From positions 124,001 through 188,000 of the forward strand of contig CBDFKQ010000010.1 in the NCBI GenBank assembly GCA_965248855.1: DNA of 64,000 nt. Direction: 5' to 3'. Below the pieces are notes generated by a model that was not told where the DNA came from, did not search any database, and saw nothing but the letters and a program-made list of their open reading frames with translations. Position 1 is the stretch's first letter, and each line of letters opens with the position of its first letter. The translations under genes were made by a program, and so were the position numbers. Source of the stretch: CBDFKQ01 sp965248855. Its GTDB lineage: Bacteria; Bacteroidota; Bacteroidia; Cytophagales; 172606-1. This document shows positions 44,087 through 53,440 of this stretch, piece after piece.

Positions 44087-45448
44087 TTATATATCGTACT
44101 TTCCAAGCCTGCGATAAAGCGCAGTACGTGTAATGCCCAGTTCTCCGGCTGCTTTACTTATATTACCGTTATGTTTATCAATCACTTTTTGAATGGTTGA
44201 TTTCTCTAATTCATCAAGTTTTGTAATTTCTTTTTCAATCCCAAGGTTTAAAGGCCTTTCCAATGATGAAAAACTAATATCCTTTTCATGAATTAATTCA
44301 TTTTCCGACATAATTACTGCTCGTTCAATGGTATGTTGCAACTCCCTTATGTTTCCCGGAAATAAATGCCCCTTTATTTTTTTTAAAGCTTCCGTTGAAA
44401 AATTCAAATTAGATTTTTTATATTTTTCAGCATAAAATTTTAAAAAATAATTTGAGAGCAAAACAATATCATTACCACGCTCTCTTAAAGGAGGCAAAGT
44501 AATCTCAATTGTATTTAACCTGTATATTAAATCTTTGCGAAATTTATTTTCATTTGCCCAAGCGTATATTGGGGCATTGGTTGCAGATATCAGACGAATA
44601 TCGATTGGTATGGACTGGTTAGAACCGAGCCTTGTTACCTGTCTGTTTTGTAAAACTGATAATAACTTAGCTTGTTGATATAAAGATATATTACCGATTT
44701 CATCCAAAAATAAAGTCCCGAAGTTTGCTTCTTCAAACCTTCCTATCCGTTCTTCTTTAGCATCAGTAAAAGCCCCTTTTTTATTTCCAAATAACTCCGA
44801 TTCAAATAAACTTTCGGTCAAGGCACCTAAATCAACACTTACAAATGGTTTTTCTGACCTGATAGACTCTGCATGGATTAAACGGCTTACAAGTTCTTTT
44901 CCCGTTCCGTTTTCTCCCAAAATTAAAATATTGGCATCGGTAGGTGCTATTTTTTTTATTTTATAAAAAATTTCCTGCATTTGCTCCGAACTTCCAATAA
45001 TGCCGGAGGTATCGGGTAGAAAAGTTTTGGGTTGAAAAACATTAGCTTTTTCATTTTGGTTATGTTTCGAAAGCACTTCTTTAATCGTTTCCATCATCTT
45101 CTCATTTCTCCAGGGTTTTAAAATAAAATCCGCTGCACTTTCTTTCATTGACCTTACAGCCATATCAATATCACCATAAGCGGTTATCATAATTACAGGA
45201 AGATGTTTATTGATTTCAATAATTTTCCTGAGCCAAAAAAAACCTTCGTTTCCTGTGTTCAAAGCTGATTTAAAATTCATATCAAGAATTACTAAATCAA
45301 ATTTGAATTTAGAAAGTAATGAAGGAATAAGTTCAGGGTTGTTTTCGGTAATAATTTCTTTTACTTCAGGCTTTAAAAACAGTTTTATTGCAAGCAATAC
45401 ATCTTTATCGTCGTCAATAACCAATACACTTACCTTTTTAAGGATCAT
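44087..45448 (-). CDS. NtrC-family sigma-54-dependent response regulator
   Basis: Three domains in 453 residues. A receiver domain has D12-D14 and the phosphoacceptor D56 in LVILDMNFK. The AAA+ domain has Walker A GENGTGKE, the sigma-54 contact loop GAFTDA (the usual GAFTGA with Gly to Asp), LFLDEIGN and the arginine-bearing FRKDLIYRLN. A Fis-type helix-turn-helix ends the protein (GNISKAAGELGITRTALYRRLG). It should activate sigma-54 promoters when phosphorylated by the adjacent kinase. The divergent HlyD-ABC operon has a matching promoter and palindromes and is the likely target. Confidence 0.95.
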   Translation of the reverse strand: MILKKVSVLVIDDDKDVLLAIKLFLKPEVKEIITENNPELIPSLLSKFKFDLVILDMNFKSALNTGNEGFFWLRKIIEINKHLPVIMITAYGDIDMAVRSMKESAADFILKPWRNEKMMETIKEVLSKHNQNEKANVFQPKTFLPDTSGIIGSSEQMQEIFYKIKKIAPTDANILILGENGTGKELVSRLIHAESIRSEKPFVSVDLGALTESLFESELFGNKKGAFTDAKEERIGRFEEANFGTLFLDEIGNISLYQQAKLLSVLQNRQVTRLGSNQSIPIDIRLISATNAPIYAWANENKFRKDLIYRLNTIEITLPPLRERGNDIVLLSNYFLKFYAEKYKKSNLNFSTEALKKIKGHLFPGNIRELQHTIERAVIMSENELIHEKDISFSSLERPLNLGIEKEITKLDELEKSTIQKVIDKHNGNISKAAGELGITRTALYRRLGKYDI

Positions 45449-45493
45449 AAATAAAAATAAATTATATCTGTAAATTCAATTTGAATATCAGTT

Positions 45494-45507
45494 TATTGAT
45501 ATCAATA
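45494..45507. repeat. 14-base perfect palindrome TATTGATATCAATA
   Basis: It lies 46 bases upstream of the NtrC-like start and is followed by TATTGATAT, so it belongs to the ATATTGATA-type repeats. It could also be an operator for the two-component genes. Confidence 0.45.
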
Positions 45508-45641
45508 TATTGATATTTTTTTATTCTAATTCTAATAACAGAAAATGAATAATCAATTCGATTTGAATGATCGAAGATAATATTAATTAAAAAATTGCCT
45601 TTTCGTATAAAAAAAATTTGTGAGAAAATTATAAAAATGAT

Positions 45642-45687
45642 TGTACCGTATGACATCGTACAAAAGTGTATCGTTTACGAACACTTT
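45642..45687. promoter_or_regulatory. Two adjacent palindromes, candidate NtrC-type enhancer
   Basis: TGTAC (45642-45646) pairs with GTACA (45658-45662). Directly after, AAAGTGT (45663-45669) pairs with ACACTTT (45681-45687) around TCGTTTACGA. They lie 50-100 bases upstream of the sigma-54-like promoter, the usual place for activator sites. Confidence 0.5.
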
Positions 45688-45736
45688 AATTTTAACTCAT
45701 ATTAAATATAAATTTGATAATCAGACAATTATATTT

Positions 45737-45754
45737 TTGGCACGGAATAGGATT
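45737..45754 (+). promoter_or_regulatory. Sigma-54-like promoter of the HlyD-ABC operon
   Basis: TTGGCACGGAATAGGATT contains a perfect -24 block (TGGCACG). Ten bases after its GG comes GA where the -12 GC is expected, so the -12 half is imperfect. Initiation would fall near 45764, about 60 bases before the HlyD ATG. The adjacent regulator is sigma-54 dependent. Confidence 0.55.
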
Positions 45755-45826
45755 ATATGTTTTTGAATTTTTAATATTTCATTGAAAATTCCTTAAATAA
45801 TTTAAAAATAGAAAAGGTAAAATTTT

Positions 45827-47083
45827 ATGGACAGGGTCTTAACGAAAAGAATATGGACAACAAAGCGGATACTTTTTATAATAGGTAGTGCTGCCCTGTT
45901 TGCATTAATCGCTTTTAGTTTTTTTTCAGGAGCATCGAAATCAAAAGTAAACGTTCAAAATGAAAGAATAACTATTTCGGAAGTAAAAAAAGCGGCCTTT
46001 CAAGAATTTATACCAATCAACGGTGTGGTAATGCCCATCACAACAATATATCTAGATGCAGTAGAAGGGGGCCGTGTTGAAGAAAAATATGTTGAAGATG
46101 GAGCCGTTTTGAAAAAAGGGCAAGCCATTTTAAAACTTGCCAATACTGATTTGGAATTGGATTTGGCCAACCGCGAAACTTCGGTTTTTGATTTAATCAC
46201 CAATATGCAGCGGACAAGGAACGATGCAGTAAAAAACACAATTGATCAATTGCGCACCTTGGCGGAAGTAGATAATGCTTTAACGGAAGCTGACAGGTTG
46301 TATACGATGAACAAAAAACTTTTCGAACAAAAAGTAATTGCAAGTCAGGAGTTTCAACAATCATCCAACAATTATAAATATCAGTTACGGCGAAAAAAAC
46401 TTATTCAACAGGCATTAAACCAAGATTCTGTCAACACTAAACAGCAACTCATTCAAATGCAGCAATCAGTTGATCGGACACAGGTAGCTTTGGGTCTGAT
46501 GCGAAAAAAAGCTGAAGACTTAACTGTAAAATCTCCGGTTGCAGGCCAATTAACATCACTTAATGCAGAAACCGGAGAATCAAAGACACGAGGACAAAGA
46601 CTTGGGCAAATTGATGTGTTGGATGGTTTTAAAATTAGAGCCGACATTGATGAACATTATATTTCCAGAGTTTTTGTAGGCCTTCTTGCAGATTTTTCTT
46701 TTGCTGAAAAAAATTATCAGCTTAAAATTAAAAAAATTTACTCCCAGGTTACCAACGGGCGTTTTCAGGTTGACTTACAATTTGTTTCATCCGTTCCTAA
46801 AGACATAAGGCGTGGACAAACTATGCAAGTAAAACTAGCCCTTGGTGATGAAACACAGGCAATACTTTTATCAAGGGGGGGATTTTATCAACAGACAGGG
46901 GGCAATTGGGTTTTTAAAGTGAATGAAAATGGAACAAAAGCCTTTAGGGCAAATATCCAATTGGGCAGGCAAAACCCTGAATATTTTGAAGTGATGGAAG
47001 GCCTTAAGCCCGGTGACAAAGTAGTTACAAGTAGTTATGAAAACTATGGCGAGATGCAGGAACTCATTATAAATAAAAAATGA
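45827..47083 (+). CDS. HlyD/RND-type periplasmic adaptor protein
   Basis: A 418-residue membrane-fusion protein with an N-terminal helix (ILFIIGSAALFALIAFSFFSG). The lipoyl half is AVEGGRVEEKYVEDGAVLKKGQAILKLAN. A coiled-coil hairpin of about 110 residues follows, then the second lipoyl half (DLTVKSPVAGQLTSLNAETGES) and a beta-barrel end. Such adaptors link an inner-membrane ABC transporter of the MacB type to an outer-membrane channel. The ATPase and permeases lie downstream on the same strand, interrupted by an antisense two-gene insertion. Confidence 0.93.
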   Translation: MDRVLTKRIWTTKRILFIIGSAALFALIAFSFFSGASKSKVNVQNERITISEVKKAAFQEFIPINGVVMPITTIYLDAVEGGRVEEKYVEDGAVLKKGQAILKLANTDLELDLANRETSVFDLITNMQRTRNDAVKNTIDQLRTLAEVDNALTEADRLYTMNKKLFEQKVIASQEFQQSSNNYKYQLRRKKLIQQALNQDSVNTKQQLIQMQQSVDRTQVALGLMRKKAEDLTVKSPVAGQLTSLNAETGESKTRGQRLGQIDVLDGFKIRADIDEHYISRVFVGLLADFSFAEKNYQLKIKKIYSQVTNGRFQVDLQFVSSVPKDIRRGQTMQVKLALGDETQAILLSRGGFYQQTGGNWVFKVNENGTKAFRANIQLGRQNPEYFEVMEGLKPGDKVVTSSYENYGEMQELIINKK

Positions 47084-47087
47084 GCTC

Positions 47088-47255
47088 TTATTTATCTATG
47101 GTTTCACTCATATATTTTTTTAAAGATTTAAAAAAATCCTCTTTAGAACCATGGATAGTGCCTGGATTTGTAGCAGCAATTTTTTGTACATCAATAGGGG
47201 TTAAGGAATATTTGTTAACCTTCACTGAAGTAACGGTTTCTGATTTCTTCTTCAT
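47088..47255 (-). CDS. 55-residue antitoxin-like protein
   Basis: A short gene reading MKKKSETVTSVKVNKYSLTP, continuing with VQKIAATNPGTIHGSKEDFF and ending SLKKYMSETIDK. It overlaps the 3' end of the preceding toxin-like gene by 41 bases in another frame (ATG at 47255, neighbour's stop at 47215). Small size, overlap and basic N-terminus followed by a helical tail suit an antitoxin. No family was recognised. Its stop lies four bases from the end of the HlyD gene on the other strand. Confidence 0.5.
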   Translation of the reverse strand: MKKKSETVTSVKVNKYSLTPIDVQKIAATNPGTIHGSKEDFFKSLKKYMSETIDK

Positions 47256-47487
47256 AAGATAAGTATATTAAAATTGGCCTTACTTTTTCACCTTTAAAAT
47301 CAAATGTAAACGAAATGAATTTATTTTTATAACTAAACCCGATACAATATCCAAAACCATCTTCTTGAAAGTAATCTTTTATTTTAGAGTTACCATAAAA
47401 AACATTTTCTATTTCATCAAATGTAATACAATTTTCAATTAAATCTTTTTCATCAAAAAACGAGAAGTCAAAATCAAATTTTATCAT
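47215..47487 (-). CDS. Small toxin-like protein, possibly BrnT-like
   Basis: A 90-residue protein: MIKFDFDFSFFDEKDL, then ITFDEIENVFYG, IGFSYKNKFISFTFDFKGEK, VRPILIYLSYEEEIRNRYF. The order of a FDEIExVF helix, a strand pair with IGFSxxxKFIxF and a late R-x-I...EEEIRxRY helix is reminiscent of BrnT/RelE-fold toxins. The match is by eye and weak. It lies antisense between the HlyD and ATPase genes and is paired with a 55-residue downstream gene. Coding direction opposite to both neighbours suggests an insertion into the efflux operon. Confidence 0.55.
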   Translation of the reverse strand: MIKFDFDFSFFDEKDLIENCITFDEIENVFYGNSKIKDYFQEDGFGYCIGFSYKNKFISFTFDFKGEKVRPILIYLSYEEEIRNRYFSEG

Positions 47488-47506
47488 TCTGCAAACTTAC
47501 AAAACC

Positions 47507-48190
47507 ATGTCCATCATCAAAATTCAAAATCTGGAAAAAATTTATCGTACGGAAGAAGTAGAAACCATTGCACTAAATAAAATTTGCCTTAATGTGAAAG
47601 AAGGGGAATTCGTTGCTATAATGGGTCCTTCCGGTTGTGGAAAATCAACATTGCTTAATATTTTGGGGCTTTTGGATGATATGGATTCCGGGAGTTTTAT
47701 ATTCGACTCAAATGAAATAAAAGGAACTAATGAACGAAAAAGGGCGGGATTACGCAAAAAAAATATTGGGTTTGTGTTCCAATCTTTTAATTTGATTGAT
47801 GAACTGACAGTTTTTGAAAATGTTGAATTGCCTTTATTGTATTTGGGTGTTCCTTCTTCAGAACGTAAAAAAAGGGTTGAAGAAGTTCTTGAAAAAGTAA
47901 AAATAATGCACCGCCGCAACCATTTTCCACAACAGTTATCCGGAGGTCAACAGCAAAGGGCCGCAGTGGCAAGGGCCGTTGTTAATAACCCTAGGTTGAT
48001 ATTGGCTGATGAACCAACAGGTAACCTTGATTCACGAAATGGAAATGAAGTAATGGAATTATTAACCGACCTTAATGAGGCCGGGACGACTGTAATAATG
48101 GTTACCCATTCCGAACACGATGCAAGTTACAGCCATAGAATAATCAGGATGCTTGATGGACAGGTTTTATTGGAAAACCAATTGGTTTAA
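47507..48190 (+). CDS. MacB/LolD-type ABC transporter ATPase
   Basis: A 227-residue nucleotide-binding domain of the MacB/LolD group: Walker A MGPSGCGKST, the Q-loop FVFQSFNLIDELTVFENVELPL typical of this group, signature LSGGQQQRAAVARA, Walker B LILADEPTGNLD and the switch His in MVTHSEHDA. It energises FtsX/MacB-fold permeases, here encoded downstream. With the HlyD adaptor upstream this forms a tripartite, mechanotransmission-type efflux or export system. Confidence 0.96.
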   Translation: MSIIKIQNLEKIYRTEEVETIALNKICLNVKEGEFVAIMGPSGCGKSTLLNILGLLDDMDSGSFIFDSNEIKGTNERKRAGLRKKNIGFVFQSFNLIDELTVFENVELPLLYLGVPSSERKKRVEEVLEKVKIMHRRNHFPQQLSGGQQQRAAVARAVVNNPRLILADEPTGNLDSRNGNEVMELLTDLNEAGTTVIMVTHSEHDASYSHRIIRMLDGQVLLENQLV

Positions 48191-48203
48191 AAATCAAAAC
48201 GAT

Positions 48204-48438
48204 ATGAAAAGAAATAGAACTTCTCAAATACTTGTAACTATTGGTTTTTTAACCATGAGTATGGGTTTTCCTTATAAAACAGCGGAAGAAAAAACGCAAT
48301 TAAAAAGTGAAAGAAAAATCTATGGTGGCTTGATTTCATGTTCGGTCCGGAAAACAAATATTCATTTGAAACCTTAAAAAAAATTTAAAAACTGATAAAG
48401 TTGATTATAATTTTTTTCCGGCTTCAAGAAAATATTAA
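48204..48438 (+). pseudogene. Short secreted-protein gene, probably frameshifted
   Basis: An open frame of 57 codons from ATG 48204 (MKRNRTSQILVTIGFLTMSM) stops at 48377. In another frame from about 48325 to the stop at 48438 the sequence reads DFMFGPENKYSFETLKK, then NLKTDKVDYNFFPASRKY, which looks more protein-like than the tail of the first frame. One extra base near the A run around 48310-48318 would join them. It lies between the ATPase and permease genes. No family was recognised. It may be a decayed small secreted protein. Confidence 0.35.
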
Positions 48439-48479
48439 ACAGTATTTAATCAAGGTTCTAAATCACAAAATATTTATCC

Positions 48480-50857
48480 ATGCTTAAAAATTATTTCACT
48501 ATCGCTTTAAGAAACCTATTTAAAAACAAGGTTTATTCTTTTATAAACGTATTTGGCCTTGCAATCGGTATGGCAGTAGCATTAATGATTGGCTTATGGT
48601 TAAATGATGAAATCTCATATAATACATCCTTTGAGAATTATGGGCAGATTGCCAGAGTAATGAGTACCGAAATTTTTAATGGGGAAATGGGTACTAATAA
48701 TGCCGTTTCCATTCCTGCTTCAACTGCAATTAAAAGTAAATATGGAGAGGATTTTAAAAAAGTATGCATGGGTTCATGGAACTTTGGCCATATCCTCTTT
48801 TATGGCGATAAAACCTTATCATCTCAAGGCATGTGGGTTCAACCTGAATTTAAAGAAATTTTTAATCCTGAAATGCTAGAAGGCAATTCGAACGCATTAA
48901 TCGACCCCTCATCCATCCTTATCTCTAAATCGTTGGCCATTGCCCTTTTTGGATCAGAGAAGGGAGTGGGAAAAATAATTAAAAAAGATAACAAAGATAA
49001 TTTTAAGGTAGCCGGAGTATTTAAGGATTTTTCTTATAACTCTGAATTTAGAGATACAAAATTGCTTTTGCCGTGGAGTAAGTACATCCAAACACAGCCT
49101 TGGATGAAAGATGCTATCACACAGTGGGGAAACCATTCATTTCAATTGTGGGTGCTTGTTGCCAAAGGCATGGATTTTAAATAATTGCAAAATAAAATTA
49201 AGTTTTTGCCGAAGGAACAAAAAGATTGGAATATTTCAAAAGAAACCCTTTACCTACATCCCATGGCCCGGTGGCACTTGTATTCCGAATTTAAAAATGG
49301 AAATTCGATCGGAGGTCTTATTACGTTTGTATGGCTTTTTTGCATCATAGGAGTGTTTGTTTTACTATTGGCTTGTATTAATTTTATGAACCTCAGTACG
49401 GCAAGAAGTGAAAAAAGAGCTAAAGAAGTAGGTATCCGCAAAGCAATCGGAGGGTTAAGGGGCAGCTCATATCCCAATTTTTAAGCGAATCGATGCTTAT
49501 TGTAATCTTTGCCTTGATATTTTCACTGTTATTAGTGCAGTTAAACCTAAATTGGTTTAATCAATTGGCTGATAAAGAAATGTCTTTACCATGGTTAAAT
49601 CCTATTTTTTGGGCTTCCATTATTGGGTTTACCTTGTTCACAGGTTTGATTTCAGGTAGTTATCCGGCATTTTACCTTTCATCTTTCAAGCCTGTAGAAG
49701 TTTTGAAGGGAACATTTAAAGCTGGTAAGTATGCATCCTTGCCACGGAAATTTTTGGTTGTTTTACAATTTACTGTTTCAGTGGCACTCATAATCGGGAC
49801 CTTAGTTGTGTTCAGGCAAATTCAATTTGCAAAAAACCGGCCGGTAGGTTATGACCGCGAAGGATTGATATATGTACATATACTTACAGATGACCTTAAG
49901 GGCCATTATGACGCTTTAAAAAATGACTTACTTATTACCAATGTAGTTGAGAATGTTGCTACTTCAGGAAGCCCATCCACTGCAGTTTTTAGCAATAGAA
50001 ATGATTTTAATTGGAGGGGAAAACCTGTTGGATCTTCCTTGCTATTTGGGATTGTTTCAATATCTCATGATTTTGGTAAAACAATAGGATGGCGAATTAA
50101 AGAAGGCCGTGATTTTTCCAAAAATTTCGGCACCGATACCTCTGGCTTTATTCTTAATGAAGCAGCAGTCAAAATTACTGGCTTCAAAAAACCGATTGGT
50201 GAAACCATCACACTGGATGATAAAAATTATAAAGTTATTGGTGTAATCAATGATATGGTAATGGAATCGCCATTCGAACCAATCAAGCCCACTATTTTTT
50301 TGATTGACAGAGATTGGGTTAGTGGTATTAATATCCGGTTAAAGCATGAGGTGCCTGTGAGGGATGCCTTGAGAAAAATAGAAAATGTATTTCGTAAGGC
50401 CATCCCGGCCTCACCTTTTGAATATAATTTTGTGGATGAGGATTATTCGAAAAAGTTTAGCACAGAAACAAGGATTGGCACACTCTCAAGTGTATTTGCA
50501 TGTCTGGCCATATTAATAAGTTGCCTTGGTTTATTTGGGTTGGCTAGCTTCACTGCCGAACAACGTACGAAAGAAATAGGGATTAGAAAAGTAGTGGGTG
50601 CTAGTGTGGTTGATTTATGGATGCTGTTATCAAGAGATTTTGTAGGTTTGGTACTTATTTCATTACTTATCTCTATGCCCGTTTCTTATTGGTTTATGCA
50701 CAATTGGTTGTTAACTTATTCTTATCATTCTGCAATGTCGTGGTGGATTTTTGTTTTCTCAGGTTTTGGCGCACTTACAATCACAATGGCCACTGTGAGT
50801 TTTCAGGCAATTAAGGCTGCACTTGCAAACCCTGTACACTCATTAAGGAATGATTAG
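48480..50857 (+). pseudogene. Broken FtsX/MacB-type ABC permease
   Basis: The sequence reads as one MacB-type permease of about 790 residues with two lesions. A TAA at 49182-49184 interrupts the frame (MDFK, stop, LQNKIKFLP) where homology continues without shift. Near 49459-49463, in a GGGG run, the frame shifts: KAIGGLRG continues as QLISQFLSESMLIVIFA only in the next frame. The remaining parts align throughout with the intact gene at 51056-53440, including NYFTIALRNL at the start and NPVHSLRND at the end. Either the first duplicate is decaying or the sequence has errors at these sites. Confidence 0.85.
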
Positions 50858-51055
50858 GATTGAAACTCATTTATATAAGTTGGGATAACTCCATATTAAG
50901 TATATTATCATATAGAGAATATCCGGTAATAGTCTAAGTCTGCCATTAATTTACTGATGATCGTTGGTGGGCTTTAGGTGGAATGGTATGCTTTTAGAAA
51001 AAATAATTCCGGATAATTCATAAAATATATTTTAAAATCTACAACAATTTAAACC

Positions 51056-53440
51056 ATGATAAGAAATTATTTCACTATCGCTTTAAGGAACCTATTAAAA
51101 AACAAAGTTTATTCTTTTATAAACTTATTTGGCCTTGCCATTGGTATGGGAGTGGCCATTTTAATAAGCTTCTGGTTAAATGATGAAATTTCATTTAATA
51201 AATACCACAAAAATTACGATAGGCTGGGAAGGGTGATGACTACTTCTTATGCCAGTGGTGAGCCTTCAACTAACGATGCTATCGCCATTCCACTGGCTGA
51301 AGAACTTCGTACAAAGTATGCCGGGGATTTTAAAAAAGTGGCACTTACTTCATGGAATTTTACTCACATTCTCTCTTATGGTGAAAAAAAAATAAGCGGT
51401 GATGGATTATGGTCTGAACCCAACCTGCCTGAAATGCTTTCATTAAAAATGATCGAAGGCAAAATAGATGCACTTAATGACCCATCTTCAGTTTTGATTA
51501 CCGAATCTTTATCCAAAACTTTATTTGGAACTGAAAACCCTGTCAACAAAATTATAAAGTTTGACAATTCTATCGATATTAAAGTAGCCGGTGTTTTTGA
51601 AGACTTGCCGAAAAATTCAAGGTTTTTTGAAACAAAATATTTCCTTTCGTGGAAAAAATACCTTTCAACCCAGGAGTGGATAAAGAATTCTCAATCACAA
51701 TGGGGAAACCATTCCTGGCAAATGTTTGCGGAATTAAACCAAGGTTCATCATTTGATAAAGTCAGTTCCAAAATAAAGGGAATACCGATGCAACACCTAA
51801 AAGCATCTATAGATGGAAAGGAGGAAACCTTAGTCCATCCAATGAGTAAATGGCACCTCTATTCAGAGTTTAAAAATGGAAAAAGCGTAGGAGGAAGAAT
51901 TACTTTCGTTTGGTTATTTGGGATTATCGGCGCATTTGTACTAATGCTGGCCTGCATTAATTTTATGAATTTAAGCACTGCTAGAAGTGAAAAGCGCGCA
52001 AAAGAAGTTGGTGTCAGAAAAGCAATCGGATCAATAAAAAGCCAATTGATATGGCAATTTTTAATTGAATCAATCTTGGTGGCATTTATTTCATTTCTTC
52101 TCGCGATTTTATTTGTACAACTAAGCCTAAACTGGTTTAACCAACTTTCTGACAAGCAGCTGTCCATTCCATTTTCAAACCCAATTTTTTGGCTCCTTAT
52201 TTTAGGTTTTACTTTGTTCACCGGTTTTGTTTCAGGGAGTTACCCGGCTTTTTATTTATCGTCTTTTGAACCTATTAAGGTATTGAAAGGAACATTTCGT
52301 GCAGGAAAGTATGCTTCTTTACCAAGAAAAGTTTTAGTGGTTTTACAATTTACTGTTTCTATAGCTCTTATAATCGGTACCATTGTAGTATTTAGGCAAA
52401 TACAATATGCTAAAAACCGTCCTGTCGGTTATAATCGTGAGGGATTAATTAGTATAAATATCAATACACCTGATTTACGTAATAAATATGCCCCGCTAAG
52501 GGACGACTTATTAAAAACAAATGTCGTTGAAAATATGTCACAATCATCAAGCCCGACTACAGGGGTGCATTCCAATGAAATTGGATTTGATTGGAAGGGA
52601 AAAGACCCAAATACAACCCCGCCCTTTGGATTTATAGCGGTTACACATGATTTTGGTAAAACCATTCAATGGGAAATAAAAGAAGGAAGGGATTTTTCTA
52701 AAGAATTCGGGACTGATACAACCGGATTAATCCTTAACGAAGCTGCCATTAAACTTACAGGTCTTAAAAATCCAATTGGTGAAACAATTAAATGGAATAA
52801 TAAAAATTGGCATATCATTGGTGTTATAAAGGATATGGTAATGGAATCGCCATTTGAACCCATTAAGCCAACCATATTTACTTTGAATTATCAATGGGCA
52901 AATTATTTTCTTACGATAGGGATAAAGCAAGGGGAACCTGTGCATACCGCGCTGTCAAAAATTGAAGGCGTTTTAAAAAAATATAATCCCGGCAGCCCTT
53001 TTGAATATAAATTTATTGATGAGGAATACGCCCATAAATTTAATGATGAATCACGGATCGGAACGCTTTCAAGTGTTTTTTCAGGTCTTGCAATACTAAT
53101 ATCCTGTTTAGGTTTGTTTGGCCTTGCCTCCTTTACAGCAGAGCAACGGACAAAAGAAATTGGGGTTAGGAAAGTGCTTGGTGCAAGTATTACTGATTTG
53201 TGGTTTCTTTTATCAAAAGATTTTGTGGGCTTGGTACTTATTTCATTACTTATATCTATGCCCGTTTCATATTGGTTTATGCACAATTGGTTGTTAACTT
53301 ATCCTTATCATGCTGCAATGTCGTGGTGGATTTTTGTTTTCTCAGGTTTTGGCGCACTTACAATCACAATGGCCACTGTCAGTTTTCAGGCAATTAAAGC
53401 TGCACTTGCAAACCCGGTACATTCATTAAGGAATGAATAA
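51056..53440 (+). CDS. FtsX/MacB-type ABC transporter permease
   Basis: A 794-residue permease with two FtsX modules. The opening NYFTIALRNLLKNKVYSFINLFGLAIGMGVAILI is membrane helix 1, followed by a large periplasmic domain. Then come VLMLACINFMNLSTARSEKRAKEVGVRKAIGSIKSQL, further helices, a second periplasmic domain and a final FtsX module (GLFGLASFTAEQRTKEIGVRKVLGAS). It is the intact member of a tandem pair; the preceding copy is broken. With the upstream ATPase and HlyD adaptor it should export an unknown substrate. Confidence 0.94.
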   Translation: MIRNYFTIALRNLLKNKVYSFINLFGLAIGMGVAILISFWLNDEISFNKYHKNYDRLGRVMTTSYASGEPSTNDAIAIPLAEELRTKYAGDFKKVALTSWNFTHILSYGEKKISGDGLWSEPNLPEMLSLKMIEGKIDALNDPSSVLITESLSKTLFGTENPVNKIIKFDNSIDIKVAGVFEDLPKNSRFFETKYFLSWKKYLSTQEWIKNSQSQWGNHSWQMFAELNQGSSFDKVSSKIKGIPMQHLKASIDGKEETLVHPMSKWHLYSEFKNGKSVGGRITFVWLFGIIGAFVLMLACINFMNLSTARSEKRAKEVGVRKAIGSIKSQLIWQFLIESILVAFISFLLAILFVQLSLNWFNQLSDKQLSIPFSNPIFWLLILGFTLFTGFVSGSYPAFYLSSFEPIKVLKGTFRAGKYASLPRKVLVVLQFTVSIALIIGTIVVFRQIQYAKNRPVGYNREGLISININTPDLRNKYAPLRDDLLKTNVVENMSQSSSPTTGVHSNEIGFDWKGKDPNTTPPFGFIAVTHDFGKTIQWEIKEGRDFSKEFGTDTTGLILNEAAIKLTGLKNPIGETIKWNNKNWHIIGVIKDMVMESPFEPIKPTIFTLNYQWANYFLTIGIKQGEPVHTALSKIEGVLKKYNPGSPFEYKFIDEEYAHKFNDESRIGTLSSVFSGLAILISCLGLFGLASFTAEQRTKEIGVRKVLGASITDLWFLLSKDFVGLVLISLLISMPVSYWFMHNWLLTYPYHAAMSWWIFVFSGFGALTITMATVSFQAIKAALANPVHSLRNE

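Noticed and set aside
47080..47262. Plus-strand 60-codon frame after the HlyD gene
   Set aside because: It is the antisense shadow of the minus-strand 55-codon and 90-codon genes, and its protein is hydrophobic without family features.
52429..53397. Several frames opposite or inside the second permease
   Set aside because: Shadows; they recur in the first permease at matching places only because the two genes are duplicates.
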